From: Arthrobacter sp. NicSoilC5
Lineage (GTDB): Bacteria; Actinomycetota; Actinomycetes; Actinomycetales; Micrococcaceae
Direction: 5' to 3'
NCBI RefSeq assembly: GCF_019977395.1
Contig: NZ_AP024660.1
Coordinates: 2,108,001-2,172,000, forward strand
DNA: 64,000 nucleotides
The notes below the pieces were generated by a model. The model did not search any database. It saw only the letters and a list, made by a program, of their open reading frames with translations, and had not been told where the DNA came from. The translations under genes and the position numbers were made by a program. The number at the start of each line of letters is the position of its first letter. Within the stretch, counting starts at the first letter, position 1. Shown here one piece after another: positions 15,555 through 24,204 of the stretch.

Positions 15555-17639
15555 TTATTCCTGCTGCGGATTCAGCGGCTGGGAATGTTCCACGCCAAGG
15601 GCCAGGCGCAGACGGGCCAGCAGGTCGGAACGGTTTTCCGCTCCCAGCCGGCGCCGGATCCTGGCAATGTGGTGCTCCGCGGTCCTGGGCGATATGTAGA
15701 TTGCCTCGCCGATCTCCCGGTAGGTCTTGCCCTCAAGCACCAGCCTGGCCACTTCCTTTTCGCGCTCGCTCAAACCGGAGGCGTCGGGCTGCCCCGCTTT
15801 GCCGGCGTCGGTACCGGTTCCTGCCTGCACCTCCGCCGCCCCTGATGCTCCGGCAGCAGGGCTGCCTTGGGGGTGAAGGTCCCGGGCACAGGAGAGCAGG
15901 CGCATCATGTCCCGACGCTCGTCGGCCCGGGCGGCAGCGTGCCCGGCCAGCCGTGCACCCTCCCAGGGCATCCCCACCGCACCGAGCAGCCGGGCAGCAC
16001 CCTCCACATCGGCGGTCCGGAACCGGCCGGCGAGCACCGAGACCCAGGCTTTGCCGGCCGTGGCGAGCACCGCGGCAAGCTGACTGTGGGCAGAGGCCCG
16101 CGCCAGTGCCGTTGCGTGGGGAGCAAGATCGGCGGGGCTTTCATTCAGCAGCGCAGCCTGGACGGCGGACCAGTGCAGGGGAACGGACCACAGGGCAGGA
16201 CCACCCAGGCGGCCCAGCAGTTTCCAGGCGTCCTCCAGGTACTGCGCCACCCGGCGTGTCTCGCGCAGCCGGGCCGCGGCGATCAGCAGTTCGCCCCACG
16301 GCAACAGGTTGTAGAGGTCCACCGAGGTGTGGAGCATGGCTTCGCGTGCCCGTTCCCATGCCCTGAGCAGCTCCGGCACGTCGCCGTTCCGGCGCGCAAG
16401 CCCCACCTCCAGGGCGGCGCACATGAACTCGTCGCGCGGGACCAGCGGCCAATGATTGGCTTTGGCCGCTTCCGTGGCTGCCAGGCGGGCGTCCTCGAGT
16501 TTGTCCTGCATCATCGCCGCCCAGGCCTGGAGCAGCAGGAGCCTTGGCTGGGCGGCGTTGCCGCCCTGTCCGGCTGCGGCTGCCGCCTTGCAGACCGTCT
16601 CCGCCAGGTGCGGCTCACCGCTCTGCAGGGCCAGCAGGGCTGCCAGGGCCGCCGGTGTTTCCGGCAGCGGAAGGGCCGTGCCCGCCGAGTTCAGCATGTC
16701 CGAGGCGTGGATCAGGATGGAGATGCCCTGTTGCGGCTTGTCCCCCAGGGAGGCCAGGATTCCCTGTCCGGTCTGGACCAGGGCGGCCGCAAGCAGCGTC
16801 GGCGAGGCCGCCGGAGCATCGGGCCGGAAGAAGGCCTCCGCAGCCGCCCGGTCACCGGCGCCGATCATGGCGACGGCGGCAAGAGGTGCGGAGGGGCCCA
16901 CCCGTCCGGGACCAAGCCAGCTGTATACGTCGGCTCCGCGGGCCAGCATTCCCCGCTGCGCCCAGACGGAGGCAGCGACATCGGCTCCGCGGCGCACGTC
17001 CGGCGGGTCCGGGCTGACCAGGAGCGCGTCGATGATGCGGGCCGCGGCGTCGAGTTCCCCGTCGCCGGCTGCGGCCTGGGCGCGCCTGGCTGCGGTGGCC
17101 AGCGGGTCGGCGCCGGCCAGGAGTGCTTCCTCGTAGAGTTGGGACGCCAGCCTGGGGTCATTCTCCAGCACGGCGTTCCCAGCCTGCTCCAGTTCCGCGG
17201 CCACCCGTGGATCGGCAAGGCCTCCCCTGGCCAGCTCGCGGGCGAGGTTCCCCAGCGGCTGTCCTGCGGATGTGAAGACGGTTACGAGCTCCCGCTGGAG
17301 CGCGTGCACCTTGGCCGTGGGGGTGGCGGTCAGAAGGGCGTGTTGGGCCGTCCCCACCACCGTGCCGTCCGGCCGCAGCAGGCCTGCGGCTTCGGCGCGG
17401 TCCACCAGGGCATCAAGGTCCTCCACCGTTCCGCTGATGAACTTGTGCTGGAGGTCCGCCGGAAGCGGTCCCGGCAGGGCGAAGCCCACCGAAAGTGCCA
17501 GCAGCAGCTCCCGGACGGCAGCGTTTGCGCCCTTCAACTGCTTGGCCATCAGCTCCGCGGCGTGGGGCGGATGGCCCTGGTGGTCAGGTGCGGTGAGCAG
17601 GGGTACGGGCCGTTCCGCCCGCTGGATGTGTCCGTCCAT
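15555..17639 (-). CDS. LuxR-family regulator with helical sensor region (IniR-like position)
   Basis: A 694-residue regulator. Residues 623-681 form a clear LuxR/FixJ winged helix-turn-helix: LSEREKEVARLVLEGKTYRE, followed by IGEAIYISPRTAEHHIARIR. Upstream lie about 550 residues of Ala/Leu-rich TPR-like helices. No P-loop was found, so the STAND ATPase that precedes the TPR region in MalT-type regulators appears missing. In mycobacteria a LuxR-type protein, IniR, activates iniBAC, and the same placement suggests this gene controls the adjacent iniB-dynamin genes. The ATG at 17639 follows GGGGG by 7 nt and lies 1 nt after the Hsp70 stop. A 164-nt gap to iniB, with a possible TAGGTT -10, could hold its target promoter. 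Confidence 0.85.
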   Translation of the reverse strand: MDGHIQRAERPVPLLTAPDHQGHPPHAAELMAKQLKGANAAVRELLLALSVGFALPGPLPADLQHKFISGTVEDLDALVDRAEAAGLLRPDGTVVGTAQHALLTATPTAKVHALQRELVTVFTSAGQPLGNLARELARGGLADPRVAAELEQAGNAVLENDPRLASQLYEEALLAGADPLATAARRAQAAAGDGELDAAARIIDALLVSPDPPDVRRGADVAASVWAQRGMLARGADVYSWLGPGRVGPSAPLAAVAMIGAGDRAAAEAFFRPDAPAASPTLLAAALVQTGQGILASLGDKPQQGISILIHASDMLNSAGTALPLPETPAALAALLALQSGEPHLAETVCKAAAAAGQGGNAAQPRLLLLQAWAAMMQDKLEDARLAATEAAKANHWPLVPRDEFMCAALEVGLARRNGDVPELLRAWERAREAMLHTSVDLYNLLPWGELLIAAARLRETRRVAQYLEDAWKLLGRLGGPALWSVPLHWSAVQAALLNESPADLAPHATALARASAHSQLAAVLATAGKAWVSVLAGRFRTADVEGAARLLGAVGMPWEGARLAGHAAARADERRDMMRLLSCARDLHPQGSPAAGASGAAEVQAGTGTDAGKAGQPDASGLSEREKEVARLVLEGKTYREIGEAIYISPRTAEHHIARIRRRLGAENRSDLLARLRLALGVEHSQPLNPQQE

Positions 17640-17640
17640 G

Positions 17641-19779
17641 TCAGGCCCCCGGAGAAGTGGTCGTGGCCGTTGCGACGGCAGTGTCCGTCGGAGTCACGGT
17701 GGACTCCTCCGGCGTGGGTGAAGGTGCAACGGTCGGGGTGGGCGTTAGGTCGGCCGTGGGGGACACGAGCGGGTCACCTGTGGGGGCCGGAGCCGCCATG
17801 GTGGTGGGCAGGATGGTGGGGGTCGCTCCCCCGGTGGTGGGGGAAGACGTCCCCGGGTCGGCGGGAGCGGTTCCGGAGCCAAGCGTGGGGTCGACGGTCG
17901 TGCCGGGCGAGGATGTGCCCGGCGGCGGCGTCGTCGGTGTTGGCGTGGCAGTGGACGTGGGCGGGGCGGTTGTTGGGGCCGGGGTGGCAGTGGGGGCAGG
18001 CGCGGTAGGGACGGGTTGCGTGGTGGCCGTTGGCGTTGCGGGGCCTATGGTGGCTGAATCGGGAACGATGACTGTCCCCGGAGTGCTGCCCCCGGCTGCT
18101 GACGGCGGATTCGCTGCAGGGGCTGCGCCGGCGGCCGCAGGCCCACCCGCCGTGGCGCCGCCGGCCGCGGCCTGGCTGCTGGTGGGTGAGGCGGACACGT
18201 CGAGCCCGGGCTGCTGCGCGATTGGCTTTTTGGCGCTGGCCTCCACGCCCGCGAGCGGCTGGGGGGCGCCAACGGCTGCAGCTCCTCCTCCCCCTCCACC
18301 TGGTGCTTCCGCCCCGCCGGTGCCTGCGGATCCGCCGTCGGTGCTCGCTCCCGCCTGCGGTACAAACATGGCGGTGAGGCTTCCGAAGCCGTCGGGGCTC
18401 TGCGCCGCAGTGGCGGTGAGGACCGTCAGGAGGGCTGCGGCAGCGGCAACAGCCGTGACCCGGACCGTGGGTTTCGGGGCGTGTGCCCCTCTTTCCCCCC
18501 GCCGCGCAGTCCGGACGGCGCCGTGCCCCGCGCCGGCTTCAGCCGTCGTCGCATATTTGCGTGACCAGCTGGGCAGCCCTGGTCCGGAGGTTGCCGGTGG
18601 CACTGCGGAAGGCACGACGGCGGGCGGCGCCTGAGCGGCGGACGTTTCAATTCCTGCCGCGTCAGTTTGGGGCGCTGCCGTTTCTGCGCGGGCTGCGGCG
18701 TGCGCGAGAAGCGCGGCCACGGCCGCGCCGAGGCAAATGGAGGACTTGGGATCCGCGTCAACGGCGATGGGCCGGTCCAGTTCCTCCGACACCACCTGGG
18801 CTACCAGGGGGATCCGGGACGAGCCGCCAATCAGCAGCACCGCGGACAGGTCTGCCGGTTCCAGGTGCAGCTGGGCCAGGGAGCGCTCCAGCGCGTCCAC
18901 CGTTTCCCGTACGGGCTCTTCAATCAGGGCCTCGAACTCGGAACGGACCAGGCGGATTTGCTGCTGGACGCCGGGCAGGAGCACGGGAATGCTTGCCTCG
19001 CTGTCGGAGGACAGGGCTTCCTTGGCCTCCACGCATTCGCGCCGGAGGCGGGCCAATGCCCCGAGGACCGCGGGGTCGGCGGGGTCGAGGTCTGCCAGGG
19101 CGGTGCCGGTGTGCCCGGCAACATAGCTGAACACCGCGGCGTCGAAGTCGGCCCCGCCCAGGTCTTCGATGCCCTCCGGACGGCCCAGCAGTTCGAAGCG
19201 GCTGCTGCCGGACTTCCGCAGGACCGCGGTATCGAAGGTGCCGCCGCCGAGGTCGTACACCGCGATGGTGCTGCCCTCCTCCACCCGCACCTGCGAGGCG
19301 TAGTGCAGCGCCGCGGCCTCGGGTTCGGGGAGGAGGGTGACGTTTTCCAGGCCGTGGGCGGCAAGGGCGGCGCGGATGACGGACAGGCGGTGGATGCCCC
19401 AGGCAGCGGGGTGGGTGAGGTAGACGGCCGACGGCGGGCCCCCCTCGCGTTCGGCCGCGCGGTCTGCCACCCAGCGGGCCATGGTGGCGAAGACGTCCTC
19501 CGGCTGCAGCGCCAGGGTGCCAAGGATGATGGGAACGTCGTCGCCGATGCGGCGTTTGAATTCCCGCACCACGCGTTCTGGCGAGTCCAGACCGCGGCGT
19601 TCCGCGACCTCGCCCACCAGGACAGTGCCTTCCTCCGGGAAGTACACCACGGAGGGAACCGACGCTCCACGCGCGCCCAAAGGCAGGCACTCAGGCACAG
19701 CGGAGGGACCTTGGTGAAAACGAACAACGGCGGCTGCCGTGAAACTGGTCCCGACGTCTACGGCGAGAGCGTAGCTCAT
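17641..19779 (-). CDS. Membrane-anchored Hsp70-like ATPase with Pro/Thr-rich extracellular tail
   Basis: A 712-residue protein. Residues 1-365 are an Hsp70/actin-type ATPase: phosphate-1 VDVGTSFTAAAVV (8-20), phosphate-2 DLGGGTFD (176-183) and adenosine motif LIGGSSRIP (316-324). There is no DnaK substrate-binding domain. An Ala/Pro linker (about 366-438) leads to one hydrophobic helix at 439-460, then a 250-residue tail made almost wholly of Pro, Thr, Ala, Gly and Ser. Topology by inference: ATPase inside, tail in the wall, as for serine/threonine-kinase-type wall sensors. ATG 19779 is preceded by GAGG with 5 nt spacing; GTG/ATG codons further upstream add residues before the conserved MSYALAVDVG. 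It is first in the Hsp70-LuxR-IniB-dynamin locus. Confidence 0.88.
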   Translation of the reverse strand: MSYALAVDVGTSFTAAAVVRFHQGPSAVPECLPLGARGASVPSVVYFPEEGTVLVGEVAERRGLDSPERVVREFKRRIGDDVPIILGTLALQPEDVFATMARWVADRAAEREGGPPSAVYLTHPAAWGIHRLSVIRAALAAHGLENVTLLPEPEAAALHYASQVRVEEGSTIAVYDLGGGTFDTAVLRKSGSSRFELLGRPEGIEDLGGADFDAAVFSYVAGHTGTALADLDPADPAVLGALARLRRECVEAKEALSSDSEASIPVLLPGVQQQIRLVRSEFEALIEEPVRETVDALERSLAQLHLEPADLSAVLLIGGSSRIPLVAQVVSEELDRPIAVDADPKSSICLGAAVAALLAHAAARAETAAPQTDAAGIETSAAQAPPAVVPSAVPPATSGPGLPSWSRKYATTAEAGAGHGAVRTARRGERGAHAPKPTVRVTAVAAAAALLTVLTATAAQSPDGFGSLTAMFVPQAGASTDGGSAGTGGAEAPGGGGGGAAAVGAPQPLAGVEASAKKPIAQQPGLDVSASPTSSQAAAGGATAGGPAAAGAAPAANPPSAAGGSTPGTVIVPDSATIGPATPTATTQPVPTAPAPTATPAPTTAPPTSTATPTPTTPPPGTSSPGTTVDPTLGSGTAPADPGTSSPTTGGATPTILPTTMAAPAPTGDPLVSPTADLTPTPTVAPSPTPEESTVTPTDTAVATATTTSPGA

Positions 19780-19953
19780 GGTTACCTCGGAAGGCTGGCG
19801 GTCCACATGCAAGCTTCATCACAGTGAACGTCACCAACGTAGCATTTCCGACGGACCCGCGGACAGCCCTGTTGCTACATCGAATGGTTATTTAGCGGCC
19901 AGTTGCCGCGATGCGGGTGGATTCCCCGCCCAGGGCCCGGAAAGGGCCCGTTT

Positions 19954-21042
19954 CTAGAGGCCGGAGTAGGAGTGAAGCCCGTTGAAGAACTGGTTCACGA
20001 TGGTGAAGTTGAAGATCACGCACAGGTACCCCACGATCGACAGCCACGCGGCGCGTGTCCCGGTCCAGCCGCGGGTGGCACGGGCGTGCAGGTAACCTGC
20101 GTAGACAACCCAGATCACGAACGTCCAGACCTCTTTGGTGTCCCAGCCCCAGAACCGGCCCCATGCCTTTTCTGCCCAGATGGCACCGAACATGAGGGTG
20201 AAGGTCCAACCGATGAAGGCGATGGCGTTGATCCGGTAGGAGAGGTTCTCCAGGCTCAGCGCGGAGGGCACCAGGCGCATGAAACCGAGCTTGTCGGCGC
20301 CGCCGGCTGCAACGGTCTTCTGCCGGTGGGACTGCACCAGCTGCAGGGCGGACATCGCGAACGTCAGGGTGAACAGGGCCGAGGAAAGCACGGCAATGGA
20401 TACGTGGATGACCAGCCAGTAGCTCTGGAGTGCGGGGACCAGGTGGCCCACGGGGGTCCAGAAGGCCACCGAGGCAGCCACCAGCATGATGATCACCAGG
20501 CCCACGACGAAGGTGCCCAGGAAGCGCAGGTCGCGCCGGATCAGCGAAAGCAGGAAGACGGCCGCCACCAGGAACGCGCCGGTGGTGAGGAACTCGTACA
20601 TGTTGCCCCACGGCACCCGCCCCGCGCCCAGGGCCCTGGTGACCACGCCGGCGCCGTGGATGAGGACGGCGAGGGTGGTCAGGGCCACGGCGACCCGCGC
20701 CGGAACCCGGCGCTCCGTGGCGTACTTCATGTCGCCGTCGGCCGTTACGACACCGCCTGCCCCCGCGCCGCCGGCCTTGGCAGCGGACGACGACGGACGC
20801 TCGGCCCGGTCGGCGGGCCCGTCCAGGCGCGCCCCGGCAGAGCCGGCGCCAACACCGGCGGCCACGGGAACCTTGGTGGCAGCCCCGGCCTGGGCGGCCT
20901 TCAGGTCAACTGCGCGCAGGGCCTTGCTGCTCTTGGCCAGGTCCCAGGCGAAGGCTATGAAGGCCACTGTGTAGGTGCCCGCCGCCAGCAGCATGAAGAG
21001 TTCGCTGTACTGGCCCATGGTTTCGTTGATTCCAAATGGCAT
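19954..21042 (-). CDS. ccsB: Cytochrome c biogenesis protein CcsB (CcsA/CcmF-like)
   Basis: A 362-residue membrane protein with about eight helices, the heme-handling partner of ResB in System II cytochrome c maturation. The WWD-type motif WGRFWGWDTKEVW, flanked by membrane His residues, marks the heme-binding site. Between helices 1 and 2 lies a long Ala/Gly/Pro-rich loop (about residues 40-95). Its ATG overlaps the resB stop codon by one base (TAATG). Symbol usage varies; actinobacterial annotations call this ccsB, other lineages ccsA. Confidence 0.92.
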   Translation of the reverse strand: MPFGINETMGQYSELFMLLAAGTYTVAFIAFAWDLAKSSKALRAVDLKAAQAGAATKVPVAAGVGAGSAGARLDGPADRAERPSSSAAKAGGAGAGGVVTADGDMKYATERRVPARVAVALTTLAVLIHGAGVVTRALGAGRVPWGNMYEFLTTGAFLVAAVFLLSLIRRDLRFLGTFVVGLVIIMLVAASVAFWTPVGHLVPALQSYWLVIHVSIAVLSSALFTLTFAMSALQLVQSHRQKTVAAGGADKLGFMRLVPSALSLENLSYRINAIAFIGWTFTLMFGAIWAEKAWGRFWGWDTKEVWTFVIWVVYAGYLHARATRGWTGTRAAWLSIVGYLCVIFNFTIVNQFFNGLHSYSGL

Positions 21043-22820
21043 TACTGGTCCTTTTCGGGCCCGGTGGGGCCTGCTGGGGTGGTGACGGAGCCTTCGGCCT
21101 TTTCGGCGGAGCCTGCGACATTATCGCCTGTCCGGCTGGGAGTTTGCTGGGACGGGGCAGTATTTTCGGGGGCAGCAGCGTCAGGCGCGGCCTCGTCGGC
21201 CAGCTGCCACTCGGTGGCGAACAGTTTCCGCAGCGCGGCCGCCTCGCCCGCCAGCCGGTGGTCCTCGCCGCGGGCCAGCAGCCCGTATTCCACCATGGTG
21301 CGGCCGTCGTCAGCGGTGCCGGTGCGCACCCAGACGCGGCGGCGGTTGACGTAGAGCGAAAGGATCAGGCCGGCCACAGCCAGCAAGGCGAAGATCAGGG
21401 CGTACAACTGCCCGGGGTTGTGGTGGATGTCCACGCCGATGTACCGCTTCACGCCGTCAAAGCTGATGCTGCCCTTGCCGTCCGGGAGGGTGTAGGTGGA
21501 GCCGGGCGCCAGCGTGATGCCCCCGGCGGCCAGGTTCCTGGCGTTGAGCGGGGTCAGGTTCTTGACGTCCAGTTCGAAGACGTTCTGCGGAGCACCCTTG
21601 TTCAGACCCAGGTCGCCGTAGTAGGAGTTCAGGGTCAGCTGCGGGTTGAAGAGCTCAGGGTCGGCGCTGAAGGAGACGTTCTTGTCCGTCACGAACGCGG
21701 TGGGGAGGAAGAAGCCCACGAAGCCCAGCTGGTCCGGCTGGGCGTCGGGGACCTTGATCACCACGGAGGAGTAGTAGTTCTCGCCCTGCAGCTTGGCCAC
21801 CACCGGGCCCTGCATGGCCACGTTGCCCGCCCCGTCCCGGATGGTCACCACCGGCGCGTAGCCGTTGCCCGTGAGGTAGATGCTGGTGCCGCCCAGGCTC
21901 ACGGGGTCGTTGACCTTCAGGATCTCCTGCTTGGGCGGAGCGTCCGGGTTTTCCTTGGTGGTCACGGTGGCGGCGAAATCGATGGGCTGGCCGAACTTGC
22001 CCCGGGACTCGCGGTCGAAGGTGATGTTGAACTTGTCCAGCTGGAGCGAGTACGGCTGGAGCTGGCTGGACTGGAAGTTGGTGCCCGGGTTGAACTGGTC
22101 ATAGCCCACCAGGGTGTTCACGAAGGTGTCGCCTTCCACCAGGATGCGCTGGCCGCTGTATCCGAACAGGCCGCCGGCGGCCACGGACACCAGCACGCCG
22201 ATGAGCGAGGTGTGGAAGACCAGGTTGCCCACTTCCTTCATGAAGCCGCGTTCGGCACCCAGGGACGGAAGGGCGCCGTCGGCATCCCTGACCTCCACCC
22301 GGTAGCCGCGCTTGCGCAGCAGGCCGGCCGCACCGTTGATGGCGTCCGACGCCGGGACGGCGGCACTGGCGGGGATCACCAGGGTGCCGTATTCCGGCAG
22401 CCTGGAGAGTCGCTGGGGGGTCCGCGGCGGCTGTGAGCGCATGGCCTTGTAGTGGGCGATGGCCCGCGGCACCACGCAGCCGATCAGGGAGATGAACAGC
22501 AGGAGGTAGATCGCGGAGAACCACGCCGAGGAGTAGACATCGTAGAGCTGCAGGGAATCGAGCAGCTTGCCGTAGTCCGGATGGTCCTTGATGTATTGGG
22601 TCACCACGGCCGGGTTTGCCGGCCGCTGCGGGAACAGTGATCCGGGGACGGCGGCGACGGCGAGGAGCAGCAGCAGGAACAGCGCGGTGCGCATGCTGGT
22701 CAGCTGGGTCCAGGCCCACCGGAGCATGCCCTTGGGTCCCAGGGCCGGGAGGGCAGCCTGGGCCTTTGCCTCTGCGACAGGGGCGGATTGCTTCTTCTTT
22801 ACGTTCACACGCTCGCTCAT
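21042..22820 (-). CDS. resB: Cytochrome c biogenesis protein ResB
   Basis: A protein of about 592 residues with three N-terminal membrane segments, a large extracytoplasmic domain and a final C-terminal helix (ALIFALLAVAGLILSLYV). With CcsB it forms the System II heme-export and ligation complex. Features include WTQLTSMRTALFLLLLLAVA near the start and KTYIGV-like VKRYIGVDIHHNPGQ near the end. The ATG at 22820 starts MSERVNVKKKQ and shares its A with the ccdA stop (TGATG); the open frame continues upstream inside ccdA but is non-coding there. The protein ends in a Thr/Pro/Glu-rich tail. Confidence 0.93.
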   Translation of the reverse strand: MSERVNVKKKQSAPVAEAKAQAALPALGPKGMLRWAWTQLTSMRTALFLLLLLAVAAVPGSLFPQRPANPAVVTQYIKDHPDYGKLLDSLQLYDVYSSAWFSAIYLLLFISLIGCVVPRAIAHYKAMRSQPPRTPQRLSRLPEYGTLVIPASAAVPASDAINGAAGLLRKRGYRVEVRDADGALPSLGAERGFMKEVGNLVFHTSLIGVLVSVAAGGLFGYSGQRILVEGDTFVNTLVGYDQFNPGTNFQSSQLQPYSLQLDKFNITFDRESRGKFGQPIDFAATVTTKENPDAPPKQEILKVNDPVSLGGTSIYLTGNGYAPVVTIRDGAGNVAMQGPVVAKLQGENYYSSVVIKVPDAQPDQLGFVGFFLPTAFVTDKNVSFSADPELFNPQLTLNSYYGDLGLNKGAPQNVFELDVKNLTPLNARNLAAGGITLAPGSTYTLPDGKGSISFDGVKRYIGVDIHHNPGQLYALIFALLAVAGLILSLYVNRRRVWVRTGTADDGRTMVEYGLLARGEDHRLAGEAAALRKLFATEWQLADEAAPDAAAPENTAPSQQTPSRTGDNVAGSAEKAEGSVTTPAGPTGPEKDQ

Positions 22821-23575
22821 CAGATCGGCAACTTCACGTCGGTTTGGAACCAGTACTGCAGCCCGGTCACCCAGGCACCCCACACGCCGGTGGCCATCAG
22901 CAGCCCGAGGACCACCAGGATCCCGCCGCCGGTCCGCTGGATGGCCAGGCGGTGCTTGCGGAAGAACGCCATGACGCCCATCCCCCGGCGCAGGGCCAGC
23001 GCGATCAGCAGGAACGGGATGCCCAGTCCCAGGCTGTACACAAAGGCAAGGAAGGCGCCCTTGGCGGCGGAGGATCCGCCGGAAAGGCTCAACAGCTGCA
23101 CGGCGGAGTATGTGGGGCCGATGCACGGGGCCCAGCCCAGGCCGAAGGTCAGGCCCAGCAGGGGCGCTCCCCAGAGCCCGGCGGGCGGCTTGGCATGGAT
23201 CTTCGCGTCGCGCTGCAGCCAGCTGAAGCCGCCCATGAAGACGATGCCCATGATGATGACCAGGATCCCCAGGAGTTGGGTGATCCAGGCGTTCTGGCTG
23301 CCGGTGATCAGGGTACCCAGCTGGCCGAACGCGCCGCCCAGCAGGACGAAGATCACCGAGAAGCCCAGGACGAACAGTCCGATGCCTGCCAGCATCCGGC
23401 CGCGTTTCTGCTTTTGCAGGTCCACGCCGCTCAGTCCGGTGACATATCCCAGGTAACCGGGCACCAGGGGAAGGACGCAGGGGGAAAGGAAAGACACAAG
23501 TCCGGCGAGCAGGGCCACCGGAATGGCCAGCAGGAGGGAGCCACTGAGGATGGCTTCGGCGAAGGGGCTGTTCAC
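22820..23575 (-). CDS. ccdA: Cytochrome c biogenesis protein CcdA
   Basis: A 251-residue, six-helix thiol-disulfide transporter that passes reducing power from cytoplasmic thioredoxin across the membrane to the adjacent TlpA-type protein. Signature stretches are LVSFLSPCVLPLVPGYLGYV, with the first redox Cys in SPCVLP, and GLGWAPCIGPTYSAV, with the second. It starts 15 nt after the tlpA stop and overlaps resB by one base, so the operon is tightly coupled. Confidence 0.95.
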   Translation of the reverse strand: MNSPFAEAILSGSLLLAIPVALLAGLVSFLSPCVLPLVPGYLGYVTGLSGVDLQKQKRGRMLAGIGLFVLGFSVIFVLLGGAFGQLGTLITGSQNAWITQLLGILVIIMGIVFMGGFSWLQRDAKIHAKPPAGLWGAPLLGLTFGLGWAPCIGPTYSAVQLLSLSGGSSAAKGAFLAFVYSLGLGIPFLLIALALRRGMGVMAFFRKHRLAIQRTGGGILVVLGLLMATGVWGAWVTGLQYWFQTDVKLPI

Positions 23576-23590
23576 GGTCCCGGCCTGTCC

Positions 23591-24202
23591 CTATTCCGCC
23601 ACGGCGGCGGTGATGAGGGCTTTCAGGGTGCCCTTCTCGATTTCGCCGAGGACGCGGGAGGCCACCCGTCCCTGCTTGTCCAGCACCAGGGTGGTGGGCA
23701 CGGCCCCGGGCGGCACCAGGCCGGACACGGACAGCAGGACGCCGCCGTCCTTGTCGTCGAAGCTGGGGTAGGTGAGGTTGAAGGTCTTTTCGAAAGCCTC
23801 TGCCGTGGGCTTCTCGTCCCGGAGGTTGACGCCGAAGAACTGCACGCCCTGGTCCTTGAACTCCTGGTGCAGTTCCTCAAGGAGCGGCGCTTCCACGCGG
23901 CAGGGGGCGCAGGCGGCAAACCAGAAGTTCAGGACGCTGACCTTGCCCTGGAAGTCGGCCGGGGTGACCGCGGCGCCACTGAAGAGCGCGCCCTGGATCT
24001 GCACGGCTTCCTTGCGGTCCCCGGCGGCGAACTCGGTCACGGAACCGTCGCCGGCAACGTAGTTCTTGTTGTCTCCCGCCTTGGCCTGCTTGGCCAGCGC
24101 ATCCTCCTGGGCACAGCCGGAGAGGCCAAGGATCAGCGCGGTCAGGGCCATGCCGCCTGCTGCAAGCATGCTGCGGCGCGAGGGAAGGTTGTTGTTGCTC
24201 AC
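23591..24202 (-). CDS. TlpA/ResA-type thiol:disulfide oxidoreductase lipoprotein
   Basis: A lipoprotein of about 203 residues. A twin-Arg-like RRSMLAAGGMALTALILG stretch leads to lipobox LSGC, and a thioredoxin fold follows with active-site CAPCR inside WFAACAPCRVEAP. The cis-Pro segment is GAVPTTLVLD. It keeps apocytochrome c heme-binding cysteines reduced, fed by CcdA. GTG 24202 is used because GGAG is 8 nt upstream and it directly precedes NNNLPSRR; the start lies 2 nt after the phosphatase stop. Confidence 0.92.
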   Translation of the reverse strand: MSNNNLPSRRSMLAAGGMALTALILGLSGCAQEDALAKQAKAGDNKNYVAGDGSVTEFAAGDRKEAVQIQGALFSGAAVTPADFQGKVSVLNFWFAACAPCRVEAPLLEELHQEFKDQGVQFFGVNLRDEKPTAEAFEKTFNLTYPSFDDKDGGVLLSVSGLVPPGAVPTTLVLDKQGRVASRVLGEIEKGTLKALITAAVAE

Positions 24203-24204
24203 TG

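Noticed and set aside
14269-15699. A 476-codon plus-strand reading frame opposite the IniB-like gene, very rich in Val and Gly
   Set aside because: It is the complement of the Asp/Asn/Ser repeat codons. No ribosome-binding site or fold is evident, and the minus-strand frame has an IniB domain and a terminator.
17657-18634. A 325-codon plus-strand reading frame rich in Val, Gly and Ala
   Set aside because: It is antisense to the Pro/Thr-rich tail of the Hsp70-like gene and reflects codon composition only.
19933-19949. GGGCCC-GGAAA-GGGCCC hairpin after ccsB
   Set aside because: Only a 6-bp stem and no T run on the minus strand; too weak to call a terminator.
22821-23126. Upstream extension of the resB frame
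   Set aside because: It lies within ccdA in another frame, with no family similarity; the TGATG junction at 22820 gives the real start.
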